DNA of 64,000 nucleotides from Candidatus Bathycorpusculum hydrogenotrophicum (GCA_009783705.1 WRCX01000005.1:1-64000), one strand, 5' to 3'; positions 26,525-35,464 are shown, counted from the first letter of the stretch. The notes: generated by a model not told the origin, from the letters alone. Numbers and translations: made by a program.

Positions 26525-27927
26525 CGTTTGTCTTTGTCTTTTACTGTTTGGATTATGACTCTGTTGGCGTATATTTTGGCGTCTTTGAGTATGATTTTGA
26601 ATCCACCGGCCATAAAGGGTAGTGAACCTGCGGTTGCGACGGGCATCATGGTACCTGCGGCGTCTTCATTAATTGTGATTGCTTCTGCTTCTGCGGGGGC
26701 TTCTTCAGCGCTCCATCTTGCGACGATTGGGTGTTGCTTTGCGGTTAGGAATGCTTTGAGTTCATCAACGCTTTTAGCATCGTCTTCGGTTGCAATTTTG
26801 TCGACGATGTCTTTGGGGATGAATTCTTTGACTTTTTCTTTGACTTCTTTGGGTACCCAAACGATGCGGTTCCATCCGCCGTCTGCTGCGAAGAATTTGG
26901 TGCTTCGCATGTACTCAATAGACATTCCATGGAAGCCGTCAATTTGGCGTCCGCCTGCTGTGGAGTCAGCTAGGGTGCTAAAGGGCAAACCGTTTACTGT
27001 TGCGCCTTTAAAGCTACGGTGGACAACGCCCATTCCGTCAACTTCGGGGATATAGAATGTTACTGCTTCAAAGCAACCACAGCTAGTGTGTGGATAATCA
27101 AAGGCTGTGTATAGCCAGACTTTGTTAACTTCGCCCATGCTGCGTTTCTTTGCAGCTTCGTTGATGCCGCTAAATTCACCTTTTTCTTCGTTGATGATAT
27201 CGCCTCTTGGGATCGCAAAGACTGGGCCTTTGGGATCGATACTTGCGGAGGCTTTACCGTCAAACCAGCTGATGGCACCACAGTTGCTGTATCTTTGGGG
27301 TGTGATAACACAGACGTGGCTTGGTGCAAATGATTGGCAGAGTGCACAGCCATAGAAGGTATCTACTTCAGCGTCTTTTAGGCCACGGGCTTTTGAGTCG
27401 CGTGATTCGTAGTCTTGGATTGCTGCAGGAGTCATTTGTTCAAGTTTTGCGGCGTCGGTTATGAAGGTAATTTGGAGTTTTTCGATGATGGGTAGTTCGC
27501 TCTTGAAGAGTTTGTAGAGGACTTGGCCGATTGCCTCAAAGTTGTTTAGGCCTTTTTGGAAGGATTTTTTGCCGATACGAATCCAGATGTCGTAGCGTTG
27601 GTTTAGGTGCATAAAGCCCTCGATGTAGTTGAGGTAGCCGTGGATGCGTCTTTCTAGGACACCTTCAAGACCTGCGTCTAGTTTTTCGCCGGCTGCTTCA
27701 ATGAGTATACCAAAGGGATAGGCGCCGCCTTCGGGTAGATCTTTTAGATCTGGACCGATTATGAAGACTTTGCCATCTTCGATTTGGTCAAGGGGTTTTA
27801 CTTTTGCTAGTTCAAATTTTTGTTTGACTGTAGGTCCGCCGAGTTCGACTTGCATGTCGTTTCTGCGGATACGTTCGCCTTCGTAGATTACGCCAACTTC
27901 TACTGGTATATCTTTAAACATTGACAT
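26521..27927 (-). CDS. cdhC: Acetyl-CoA synthase subunit (beta) of CODH/ACS
   Basis: Forms acetyl-CoA from a methyl group, CO and CoA at the Ni-Ni-[4Fe-4S] A-cluster. The cluster cysteines are visible in FYGCALCQSFAPSHVCVIT, YSNCGAISW and HTSCGCFEAV. At 468 aa it lacks the N-terminal CODH-interacting domain of bacterial AcsB, as usual in archaea. I start at the ATG at 27927: GGAGG lies eight bases upstream, inside the end of cdhB, whereas the track start overlaps cdhB by 17 bases. The C-terminal extension (AEEAPAEAEAITIN) is a flexible acidic linker before a short final domain. Confidence 0.96.
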   Translation of the reverse strand: MSMFKDIPVEVGVIYEGERIRRNDMQVELGGPTVKQKFELAKVKPLDQIEDGKVFIIGPDLKDLPEGGAYPFGILIEAAGEKLDAGLEGVLERRIHGYLNYIEGFMHLNQRYDIWIRIGKKSFQKGLNNFEAIGQVLYKLFKSELPIIEKLQITFITDAAKLEQMTPAAIQDYESRDSKARGLKDAEVDTFYGCALCQSFAPSHVCVITPQRYSNCGAISWFDGKASASIDPKGPVFAIPRGDIINEEKGEFSGINEAAKKRSMGEVNKVWLYTAFDYPHTSCGCFEAVTFYIPEVDGMGVVHRSFKGATVNGLPFSTLADSTAGGRQIDGFHGMSIEYMRSTKFFAADGGWNRIVWVPKEVKEKVKEFIPKDIVDKIATEDDAKSVDELKAFLTAKQHPIVARWSAEEAPAEAEAITINEDAAGTMMPVATAGSLPFMAGGFKIILKDAKIYANRVIIQTVKDKDKR

Positions 27928-27928
27928 T

Positions 27929-28474
27929 TTAATTTCCTCCGTCATTAAATTTTGAGGTCATTACTTTGAGGTTGTTTGCCCAAACGTCTGCGCCTGCATT
28001 TGGGAAAGACCAGCTTGCATGTACGTGGTACATGTTGTCAAGGGTCATAGTTCTAAGGTCAGACGCGAAGTGCTTAAGACCGCATAGAATCAAGGATTCC
28101 ATGTAGTAGGGCATTCCGACGTACATGACAAGGTCTGGGCGGCCTTTGCCGTCTAGGCCCATCCAAGTGGGGTCGCAAACGCGTTGGCTGATTTCCATTG
28201 CGTTTAGGTGAGATGCGGGAGTATAGCCGCGTTTGAGGAATTCTCCGACCATATGAGCTGTTGCGACAACTGGGATTTTTGATGCTTTTGCGAAATCGAT
28301 GATGAATTCGATTGCTTGTTTGCCTTCCATGCTTCGCTCAACGATTTGGCTGCCTACAATGAGGAGAGGGCGTTGAGCCTTCTTTATCATTGCAACTGCT
28401 ATCTCGGGGTTTTGAATGGGGTTTGCTTTTTTAGTTGCTGCAATTTCTGCACATAACCATGGTTCACATGACAT
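27929..28474 (-). CDS. cdhB: CODH/ACS epsilon subunit
   Basis: 181 aa small subunit that accompanies CdhA in the archaeal CODH component; thought to bind FAD or assist electron transfer. Recognisable are PLLIVGSQIVE, KIPVVATAHMVGEFLKRG and PDLVMYVGMPYYMESLILCGLKHFA. It belongs to the DHS-like NAD/FAD-binding fold. It sits between cdhA (15 bases) and cdhC (one base after the stop). This subunit is found in the archaeal enzyme and not in bacterial CODH/ACS, supporting archaeal origin. Confidence 0.93.
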   Translation of the reverse strand: MSCEPWLCAEIAATKKANPIQNPEIAVAMIKKAQRPLLIVGSQIVERSMEGKQAIEFIIDFAKASKIPVVATAHMVGEFLKRGYTPASHLNAMEISQRVCDPTWMGLDGKGRPDLVMYVGMPYYMESLILCGLKHFASDLRTMTLDNMYHVHASWSFPNAGADVWANNLKVMTSKFNDGGN

Positions 28475-28489
28475 TGTTTGTTCCTCCGT

Positions 28490-30835
28490 TTACTCCTTCA
28501 TTTTTCGGACCATTCTTGGCAGCATAGTTGGATCTGGAATGATTGTTTCTTTCCAGTTCTTCTCGGCCAAGATTTTTGTGAATTCATCTTTTAGAGTTGA
28601 TGGGACATCAGCCATTGTTCTGACAAAGAGGTGTAGATCATCTGGCATAACACCCAAGTAGCGTTTGCTTAGGTCGACGTAATGGCTTAGTTTTATACTT
28701 CGGCCTTTCCAGGTGTCGTTTGGTCTCATGCAGAGTTTAGCGATTTCGACGATACATTCCTCTTTGGTTTCGGTAATGTTGAAGAGGTGTTCGGGTGTGG
28801 GTCCGACGTTAACTGTGTCACCGGTGCGTGCGTCGAGGACTTCCCAGTTTTTGGGGTCTTCTTTTCTGCCCAGAAGGACACGACGGTATTTGCTGCCGTG
28901 TGGGCCGACGACCACAGGTACACCTAAGCGCCAAAAGCCTGCTGCGATGGCGGCTGCTTTTTGGCTGTATGCACCCCAAGCTGAACCAACAGCGCCAAGT
29001 CTGTTGTGGATATAGTCTGCAATTTCTTCATAGTTGCCTCTTAGGCTACGTTTTGCAAAGATGTTTGCTACTTTGATTGCGGCACCTGCGATGTGGCTGT
29101 TTGATACGCATGATCCGACGTTGCAAACTCCTCCTGCTTCAAATCCTCCGGGGAATTCTTCCCAGATGGTTTTGCCTTCTTCGTTGCGGTAGCTGCCTGC
29201 GGACATGGCTGAGCATCCAGACAATACGACGATGTAGCGTCTGCTTGCGAATTCTCTGGCTATGTCGTAGACGTCTTTGCCGCCTTTTGGATAGTTGCTG
29301 CAACCGACGAGTGCTACGATACCTGGAATTTCGCCTAGCACAATTGGGCTACCGACGTTGCGGATTTCAGTGTCTTGGATGGCACCTCTGCCAACACGGC
29401 ATAGGTTATTTTCAGCATACATTGCTTTTTCGCCGGCTTTGACGATTAGGGAGTGTATTTTGATTTTCTGTGGGCAAGCACTTTCACATTTACCACAGCC
29501 CATACAGACTTCATAGAGGTCTGTTAGTAATGAGATGTCACCTGCGGCAGCTGCTTTTAGAGCTGGAGGAACTGCGTAGTCCTGTGGACAGTTGCGTTGA
29601 CAGAGTTTGCATTGTGTACAGGTCTTTGCAATTGTAACAATCTCTTCTGGTGTTGGCAAAACGTTTTTGCGCTTGCGTACTGGTGCTACTTTTTGTACGA
29701 CGCGAACTGCTACTTCGCCGACTTTTTCGGGGTCTAGGATAAGTACGCCTTGAACTTTGCCGCTGACAAGATCGTCAACGATTGCATTTGTGTCATCGTT
29801 TGTGCGGTTCTTAAAGCCAACACAGTTCTTCTCAGAGGCTGCAATTACTGGTGCGTTAACTTTGGCGGCTTCCTCAGCGACGTCTGTTCGGATACATTGT
29901 TCATCAAGAACAACAACGTCTGCTAAGCCTGCGCGGATAAATCTAAGTTCCCAGCTGATTGGACCGACGATTCTGGCACGGTTATAGTATCGTGTCATGT
30001 CGTGGCTTGTGCAACATAAGCCGACTACTTCGATTTTATCGTCAACTTTGGTTTCTTTGGCATAGTCGATGATGCCAACAGATGGAATAACGTTGTGACC
30101 AATGCACATGATAACTGGTTTTTCGCGCTCAACACTGCCGATACCTAGTTTTACCAAGGGTGCTTCGGGATCAGCTTTTGGATAACCTAAAGCAGAAATC
30201 TGGGCAATGTCACCGACTTCCATACCAACGTGGTCACACATACCAACGTGGAATGCTTTAGAGTCAAAGTCCATATCACATGCTTCTTGGCCGGTATGAC
30301 CTACTGCAAGAACTTGTGTGATTTGCTCCTCGACATATCCTAAAACTTCATCCAAGTCGCCTAGAGTTTCGGGTTTAATACCGGTTACTAGACGTGTGAT
30401 GGGTGCTTCAACTTTGATGTTTAAGCCGCCGATGTCTATGGGGTATCTGCGGCCATATTTTTCAATTAGGTGATGAACCAAGTGCCTTGAGTGTGCTGAG
30501 TGGCACGCTGCACCGATTGCGCAAGCAATCATGACAATGCGAGCTGATTGGGCTGCAATAGTTAGACCACAGGCACCGCGTTTGCCAGCGGTCAAGTCGC
30601 ATTTACCAAAGGTACAAAGACAGCATGAATCGCAGTCAGGCATGTAGAAGGCTTTGTACTTAGTAAGAAGCTTCATGTCCCAATCTCGCAGGGCAGTTAC
30701 AGAGGGCATTGGAGTTGGACCCATAGGCTCAGTATAGTTGTCATTAACAACTTTGCCAATGGATAACTCGAGGTTTTTTATGAGACCAACATTGGTCTTC
30801 ATCTCGTCTATTTTTACATGGACGTTTTTAGTCAA
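28490..30835 (-). CDS. cdhA: CO dehydrogenase alpha subunit of CODH/ACS
   Basis: 781 aa, reversibly reduces CO2 to CO at the Ni-Fe-S C-cluster. The N-terminal cysteine set CDSCCLCTFGKCDLTAGKRGACG binds the B/D-type clusters. Two ferredoxin motifs (CTQCKLCQRNCP and CMGCGKCESACP, about 405-460) are specific to the archaeal alpha subunit. C-terminal C-cluster ligands include GCSNYPKGGKD, LSGCSAMSAG and VCNVGSCVSNSHI. The start is TTG with GAGG eight bases upstream. First gene of cdhABCDE; an inverted repeat covers its ribosome site. Confidence 0.96.
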   Translation of the reverse strand: MTKNVHVKIDEMKTNVGLIKNLELSIGKVVNDNYTEPMGPTPMPSVTALRDWDMKLLTKYKAFYMPDCDSCCLCTFGKCDLTAGKRGACGLTIAAQSARIVMIACAIGAACHSAHSRHLVHHLIEKYGRRYPIDIGGLNIKVEAPITRLVTGIKPETLGDLDEVLGYVEEQITQVLAVGHTGQEACDMDFDSKAFHVGMCDHVGMEVGDIAQISALGYPKADPEAPLVKLGIGSVEREKPVIMCIGHNVIPSVGIIDYAKETKVDDKIEVVGLCCTSHDMTRYYNRARIVGPISWELRFIRAGLADVVVLDEQCIRTDVAEEAAKVNAPVIAASEKNCVGFKNRTNDDTNAIVDDLVSGKVQGVLILDPEKVGEVAVRVVQKVAPVRKRKNVLPTPEEIVTIAKTCTQCKLCQRNCPQDYAVPPALKAAAAGDISLLTDLYEVCMGCGKCESACPQKIKIHSLIVKAGEKAMYAENNLCRVGRGAIQDTEIRNVGSPIVLGEIPGIVALVGCSNYPKGGKDVYDIAREFASRRYIVVLSGCSAMSAGSYRNEEGKTIWEEFPGGFEAGGVCNVGSCVSNSHIAGAAIKVANIFAKRSLRGNYEEIADYIHNRLGAVGSAWGAYSQKAAAIAAGFWRLGVPVVVGPHGSKYRRVLLGRKEDPKNWEVLDARTGDTVNVGPTPEHLFNITETKEECIVEIAKLCMRPNDTWKGRSIKLSHYVDLSKRYLGVMPDDLHLFVRTMADVPSTLKDEFTKILAEKNWKETIIPDPTMLPRMVRKMKE

Positions 30836-30838
30836 AGT

Positions 30839-30891
30839 GTAAACCTCAGTAAAGGTTTACCATCTACATCCATTTACAGTATTTTTAAACC
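30839..30891 (-). promoter_or_regulatory. cdh operon promoter and leader hairpin
   Basis: On the minus strand a TATA box GTTTAAAAATA (about 30881-30890) predicts a start near 30859. From there an inverted repeat GTAAACCT (30860-30853) and AGGTTTAC (30846-30839) with a six-base loop fills the leader. The second arm contains the GAGG that serves as Shine-Dalgarno site for the TTG start at 30835. The element could be an operator at the transcription start or an RNA hairpin masking the ribosome site. Confidence 0.5.
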
Positions 30892-30969
30892 TTTCCAGAA
30901 TCTTTAATCGAAAATCAGGTCGGACTTGGAGAAATGTTAAGTTCCAAAAAATGGGTGAAAAAATGAAGT

Positions 30970-31731
30970 TTATAAATAACCCAAGTTTTGAAGGATTTTC
31001 TTAACTGACAAGAAAGCCTTGTTAGTATTTGGCAAATCTAAAAGTGATTCTCCCTCAAGAACGAACTGATCTAACAAATCATCCGCCTCGATTTTACCCA
31101 AATACTTAAAGTTCAACTCCTCCTCGGCGCGCTTGCCCAGCTCAGCTGGAAAACGATAGCCGCCTATTAGGTAAAAGTTTTCAAACCGCATATCAACTTC
31201 TTTGGCGATTCGATAAGCACGGCGAACATGATCTTGGGATTTTTTGGAGTGATCCAAAATATCAAAAATATCATTAACATCGGAGGTTATACGCCTATTT
31301 AGATTCTCCAACCCCGCAGGAGAGTCAATAATTACATACTTGTAATTTTTCGACAGTGACTCCAAAGCACCCTTGAGGGCACTATTTGGCATGCAGTAAC
31401 AGCCTTCAACCCATTTATTGCCCACAGCCATGAAATCAAAGGCTTCACTCTCATACAAGCCCTTCTCCCAGATGCGGCTCTCAATACGCTGAGTTGGGGC
31501 AACACCAATGGTTGTACCACCCTCGATAAATGTGCTCACAATCAAATCAGCTATGGTAGATTTGCCGGCTTCTTTGAGATCCACACCCAACATTTCACCT
31601 AAATTCTGATCTGGATCAGCATCAACTAACAAGATAGGTGCCTGTTTGGCTTCAATGAAGGCTTTTGCCATCAACGCACTGAAACTGGATTTCCCAGTTC
31701 CACCCCGTCCAACAGTAACAAGAGTTTTCAT
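30970..31731 (-). CDS. cooC: CooC-type ATPase, CODH nickel insertion (copy 1)
   Basis: 253 aa MinD/ParA-family ATPase. The P-loop is GRGGTGKSS, where arginine replaces the usual signature lysine of deviant Walker A. DADPDQNLGEML is switch I/Walker A', and VIIDSPAGLENLNR is Walker B. A CxC pair (GCYCMPNS) matches the metal-binding cysteines of CooC at the dimer interface. CooC proteins load nickel into CODH. It is the nearer of two copies, 134 bases upstream of cdhA on the same strand, probably with its own transcript start. Confidence 0.85.
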   Translation of the reverse strand: MKTLVTVGRGGTGKSSFSALMAKAFIEAKQAPILLVDADPDQNLGEMLGVDLKEAGKSTIADLIVSTFIEGGTTIGVAPTQRIESRIWEKGLYESEAFDFMAVGNKWVEGCYCMPNSALKGALESLSKNYKYVIIDSPAGLENLNRRITSDVNDIFDILDHSKKSQDHVRRAYRIAKEVDMRFENFYLIGGYRFPAELGKRAEEELNFKYLGKIEADDLLDQFVLEGESLLDLPNTNKAFLSVKKILQNLGYL

Positions 31732-31820
31732 CTACAAATAACCACAGGCTTTCTTAATCAAAAAGCCGCATATATTGTCTATGGTCTACATGACAAAAAT
31801 TTGCCATAAGGGATAAAAAT

Positions 31821-32600
31821 TTAGTTTTTCTTAGCCAGTAAAAGCTCACAGATACCATCTATAGCCTTTACCGCCTCGATATCTTTGTTTTTAAGTGGAG
31901 ACACACCCAGCATGTCAGATTCTATGACTTTTTGATCCCAAGGCACATACGCAGCCACTTTGATACCGTTTTGATCAGCAAAGGTCTGAATCGCATCCCG
32001 CTGAGTGTCGTTCATGACACGATTGCCGATAAGTCGGAGGCTTTTCATGCCTGCAACGGAGGCTAAATCATGGATATGTTTGGCGATTTCAAGGGATTTC
32101 ATATTAGAGTCTGCAACTATGAGCAGATCATCAACTTGACGTGCTGTACCTCGACCAATATGTTCCACACCGGCTTCAAGATCCATAACCACCGCCTCGT
32201 TTACCTCAACCACAAGATGACGTAAAAGAGCCCGAATAACAGCAGTGGGAGCACACATACACCCCGCACCCATGGTGTGAACAGTACCCATAACAATAAG
32301 ATTTACACCCAAAGGAGTGGGCACAGAGTATTGTTTAACGATATCATCAACACTAAAGTTGAGGTTGTAGACACCGCTATAACCTGTACTGGTCTTTGCT
32401 TCAACAAGCGGTTCATTATCTGAGATGGGAACTATTTTTCGGGTTTCCTCCGCAGATAACCCCAGAGTTAAACCCAGATTTGGAGAAGAATCAGCATCTA
32501 TACCAATTGTTTTTAACCCGCGCTCAACAAAGCCCCGGGCGATACCACCTGCGATGAGAGTTTTACCAACGCCGCCCTTACCAGCAACAGCTATCTTCAT
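31821..32600 (-). CDS. cooC: CooC-type ATPase, CODH nickel insertion (copy 2)
   Basis: 259 aa paralogue of the neighbouring gene with the canonical deviant Walker A GKGGVGKTL, DADSSPNLGLTLG, and the CxC motif GAGCMCAPTAVIR; VVMDLEAGVEHIGRGTA is Walker B. I place the start at the ATG at 32600 (MKIAVAGKGG); the track's TTG adds 11 unsupported residues. The two copies differ strongly in the P-loop and in length of the linker, so they are not a recent duplication. One may serve CdhA and the other CdhC, as CooC and AcsF do in bacteria; this is inference. Confidence 0.87.
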   Translation of the reverse strand: MKIAVAGKGGVGKTLIAGGIARGFVERGLKTIGIDADSSPNLGLTLGLSAEETRKIVPISDNEPLVEAKTSTGYSGVYNLNFSVDDIVKQYSVPTPLGVNLIVMGTVHTMGAGCMCAPTAVIRALLRHLVVEVNEAVVMDLEAGVEHIGRGTARQVDDLLIVADSNMKSLEIAKHIHDLASVAGMKSLRLIGNRVMNDTQRDAIQTFADQNGIKVAAYVPWDQKVIESDMLGVSPLKNKDIEAVKAIDGICELLLAKKN

Positions 32601-32788
32601 AACAATCACAAACAAAGAAAGATTCGATTCCAAAATAATTAAGATTTCTCATCCAATCCAAAAACGCCAAGATCAGCTCAGATAATCTTTTGACTAAACA
32701 GCCATAAATCATCATTGGCAACGAACCGCTGTTTGGACTTAAACTTTATTTGCGGCTAAATCAGCTCTAAAGTAGAGCAGTGTGTTTG

Positions 32789-33640
32789 ATGTCAACTAAA
32801 CAAACAGAGAAAAACCCAAGTAATAACATAGAGGACGAAATGGAGGCGCGAATTCTTGAGGGAGCCAAAGATGGGGCGCTGGGCGTTTATTGTAGTTTGT
32901 TTTCGGCAAAAAGTCAAATTGAGGGTCAAGACGGCGGCGTAGTTACCGCACTGTTGCTAAAGGGATTACAGAAGGGCTTGTTTGATGTGGCCATAGTTGT
33001 CCATCGTAAAAATGGATATAACGCAGAGGTCACAGCAGCAGAGACCACAGAGGAAATTTTGACATCAAAAGGCAGTGTCTACCATAGAGTCAACACAACC
33101 AAAAAGTTATTGGAGCTCGTAGCACAGGGCAAAAAACGCATAGCTGTTGTCTGCACACCCTGCGAGGGGGCAATAATTAGAAAGCTACAACAAACCCAGT
33201 GCAAAGATGTTGATCTCACTATTATTGGATTATTTTGTTTTGGTGCCTTTAATCCTCAAAGACTCAAAGAGGAAATACAAACACAATTGGGTGTTGATTT
33301 GGATAGGGCCACAAAAACACAGGTTAAACAGGGCAAATTCATCGTGTCTGTTGAGGGTGAAGAGGTTAGCTGTAGAATAGAAGATCTATTCAAAGCCTTT
33401 GAGGGGACCTGTGGTAGCTGTGGAGAGTTTGTTTCTCGACTAGCAGATATTTCCGTTGGTTCAGCAGGCAGCAAAAACGGGTATTCAACAGTGATTGTAC
33501 GCTCAGAAAAGGGCATAAAACTAGTGTCAGAGTTAGATGTACAAATAGACACAGCTGACAAACTAGAAATCACAAAACTAGCCAAACTCAAAAAAGAACA
33601 AGCAGAAAATAATAACACCAAACAACGCCAGAACCAATGA
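32789..33640 (+). CDS. FrhB-like coenzyme F420-dependent oxidoreductase subunit
   Basis: About 283 aa of the FrhB/FdhB family, which binds FAD and Fe-S and exchanges electrons with F420. Visible are the N-terminal SQIEGQDGGVVTALLLKGLQ, the CTPCEGAIIRKLQ motif, IGLFCFGAF and the C-terminal CGSCGEF...ADISVGSAG. The last ~40 residues are a lysine-rich tail not typical of the family. ATG at 32789; a GTG nine bases earlier is possible. It diverges from cooC2 and points toward the MetF-like gene 187 bases downstream, which makes it a candidate electron donor for it. Confidence 0.8.
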   Translation: MSTKQTEKNPSNNIEDEMEARILEGAKDGALGVYCSLFSAKSQIEGQDGGVVTALLLKGLQKGLFDVAIVVHRKNGYNAEVTAAETTEEILTSKGSVYHRVNTTKKLLELVAQGKKRIAVVCTPCEGAIIRKLQQTQCKDVDLTIIGLFCFGAFNPQRLKEEIQTQLGVDLDRATKTQVKQGKFIVSVEGEEVSCRIEDLFKAFEGTCGSCGEFVSRLADISVGSAGSKNGYSTVIVRSEKGIKLVSELDVQIDTADKLEITKLAKLKKEQAENNNTKQRQNQ

Positions 33641-33826
33641 AAAACAGCAAGCAACAATTTTTTCCAAAATGAACCAAAGAGATAGCCTATCGGTTGGACA
33701 GAATAAAGAACACCAAAAACTTGGCAGATCTATGAAGACAGAAGCCAGAGAACGCCATAAAGTGTGATATACAAAAGATTTTTTAACCCAGAAGGCCTTC
33801 CCCTTTAAAAGCGAGATGGAATCTCT

Positions 33827-34552
33827 ATGAAAATCTTAAACGAATTTGTGCCTACACGTAAATTCTTCAATCTTGCAGAAGAACTAAAAGACCTTGTTGA
33901 CGGATGGAACGTAACTGACAGCGCAGCCGGATTTCCAGCACCGAGCGGTGTCGTTGTTAGTTGCTTACTCAAAAACAAGTACCCAGACAAATATGTCTGC
34001 CCAATCTTCATACTACACTACAAAGGCCCCGTCGAAGTCGGCGGCTTAGCCCTTGCATCCGACGTCGTTGGTCTTGACGGCTTAGCAGTCACCATGGGAG
34101 ACAAACCTCACTACGGTGAAGCCATAAAGCAACTATCTTCATCTGAGGTTGCCCGGGACTTCATACGCAATGACGTAAAAACCAAGAAACTAAAACTTGG
34201 ATGCCTCCTAAGCGCAAGACAATCAATTGAAGACACCCTAGAACGTGTCCGTCAACCATGGGACTTCGTTTACTTTATGAGACTATGTGATGACTCATTT
34301 GACCAACTCAAAGCAGTCTCTGCAGAATGCAAAAAACTCAACAAACCCCTATTTGCATACTTCCTAGTCAGCACAGCAAAGAACACAGAAACCCTAAAAC
34401 TCATCGGCTGGCCAGTTTCTGCAACCATGGAAACCGTGGAAGAAAAAGCAGCCAAATGCGTCGGACTTGTCGACGGCCTCATCGCAACCTGTGCAGGCGA
34501 TGCTGAAGGCGACAAACTGATGCTACAAAAACTACAAAAATTCCGCGGCTAA
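33827..34552 (+). CDS. Short MetF-like methylene-pterin reductase
   Basis: 241 aa, TIM-barrel protein of the methylenetetrahydrofolate reductase family but ~50 residues shorter than usual. The N-terminus NEFVPTR corresponds to the EFFPPR block with the catalytic glutamate. DGWNVTDSAAG, GLALASDVVGLDGLAVTMGD and the aspartate of 'MGD' match the barrel core and FAD/pterin site. With Ftr and CODH/ACS in the window, reduction of methylene-H4MPT to methyl-H4MPT, normally done by the unrelated Mer, is the likely job. Family is well supported; the reaction is inference. A hairpin terminator follows. Confidence 0.75.
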   Translation: MKILNEFVPTRKFFNLAEELKDLVDGWNVTDSAAGFPAPSGVVVSCLLKNKYPDKYVCPIFILHYKGPVEVGGLALASDVVGLDGLAVTMGDKPHYGEAIKQLSSSEVARDFIRNDVKTKKLKLGCLLSARQSIEDTLERVRQPWDFVYFMRLCDDSFDQLKAVSAECKKLNKPLFAYFLVSTAKNTETLKLIGWPVSATMETVEEKAAKCVGLVDGLIATCAGDAEGDKLMLQKLQKFRG

Positions 34553-34564
34553 AAAAACAACCAC

Positions 34565-34610
34565 GAGACCCCCAAGGTCTCCCCCTCAACTTTATTTATT
34601 TTTATTTTAT
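34565..34610 (+). terminator. Hairpin plus T-rich terminator after the MetF-like gene
   Basis: GAGACC (34565-34570) and GGTCTC (34576-34581) form a perfect 6-bp stem with a five-base loop 13 bases after the stop. A T-rich tract TTTATTTATTTTTATTTTAT follows. This closely resembles an intrinsic terminator. Confidence 0.6.
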
Positions 34611-34717
34611 ATAGACACATACCAAAAACATAATTTATTCAACCTCGAAGCAAACCTTAAGTTTAGGGCAACAGGAATTTTGATAGGAGCGCGACAGAGA
34701 TCCCAAACACAATCCAA

Positions 34718-35464
34718 GTGATTCCCCTTGAAGGATTACCACTAATACAAACAGGCGACAACCTAGGCAAAATGATTGTTAAAAACGCAGAAACCCAGGG
34801 CACACCAATCCAACCCGGCGATGTTGTGGTGGTCACACATGTAGTGGTCTCCAAAGCCGAGGGCAACATTGTAGACCTCAACACCGTTAAACCATCCCAA
34901 CGCGCCATAGAAATCGCCAAACAAACCAACAAAGACCCCGCACTTGTTGAGATTGTACTGCAAGAAACCAAAGACATCGTACGCCTAGGACAGAACAGCA
35001 TCATAACCGAAACCCACAGCGGCATCATCTGCGCAAACGCTGGCATTGACCACTCAAATGTCAGCGGCGACCAAAAAGTAGTGCCGTTGCCCAAAAACCC
35101 CAACGCCTCCGCAACAGCCATCCGAACAGAAATCAAACAATACAGCGGCGCAGAAGTAGCAGTTATTGTTGCAGACACACACGGCAGACCCTTTCGGATG
35201 GGAGAAATCAACGTAGCCATCGGCACAGCCGGATTTAATCCAATCCGAGACCGACGAGGCGAAAAAGACCTTTTTGGATATGTACTCAAAATTAAGCAAA
35301 CCGCAATAGCTGATGAACTGGCCTCTGCAGCAGAACTGGTGATGGGACAAGCCAGCGAAGGTATACCAGTTGCTATCGTGCGAGGCTACAAAGCATACCA
35401 ACCCACTGAAAACACAAATACAACCCCACTTACGCGACCCAAAGAGAAAGATCTCTTCAGATAA
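34718..35464 (+). CDS. cofE: Coenzyme F420-0:L-glutamate ligase
   Basis: Adds glutamate residues to F420-0 in F420 biosynthesis. Family blocks are IPLEGLPLIQTGDNLGKMI, VVVVTHVVVSKAEGN, GIICANAGIDHSNV, VIVADTHGRPFRMGEINVAIG and GEKDLFGYVLKIKQTAIADELASAAELV. Length ~249 aa is normal. The GTG at 34718 cuts the protein about six residues short of the usual N-terminus. The reading frame continues upstream, and a GGAG (34686-34689) sits ten bases before an in-frame ATC at 34700, so an unusual start is possible. The product supplies the cofactor for FprA and FrhB-like proteins. Confidence 0.9.
   Translation: MIPLEGLPLIQTGDNLGKMIVKNAETQGTPIQPGDVVVVTHVVVSKAEGNIVDLNTVKPSQRAIEIAKQTNKDPALVEIVLQETKDIVRLGQNSIITETHSGIICANAGIDHSNVSGDQKVVPLPKNPNASATAIRTEIKQYSGAEVAVIVADTHGRPFRMGEINVAIGTAGFNPIRDRRGEKDLFGYVLKIKQTAIADELASAAELVMGQASEGIPVAIVRGYKAYQPTENTNTTPLTRPKEKDLFR

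Noticed and set aside
34270-34515. 81-aa minus ORF opposite the MetF-like gene
   Set aside because: Shadow; the plus frame carries the recognisable family motifs.
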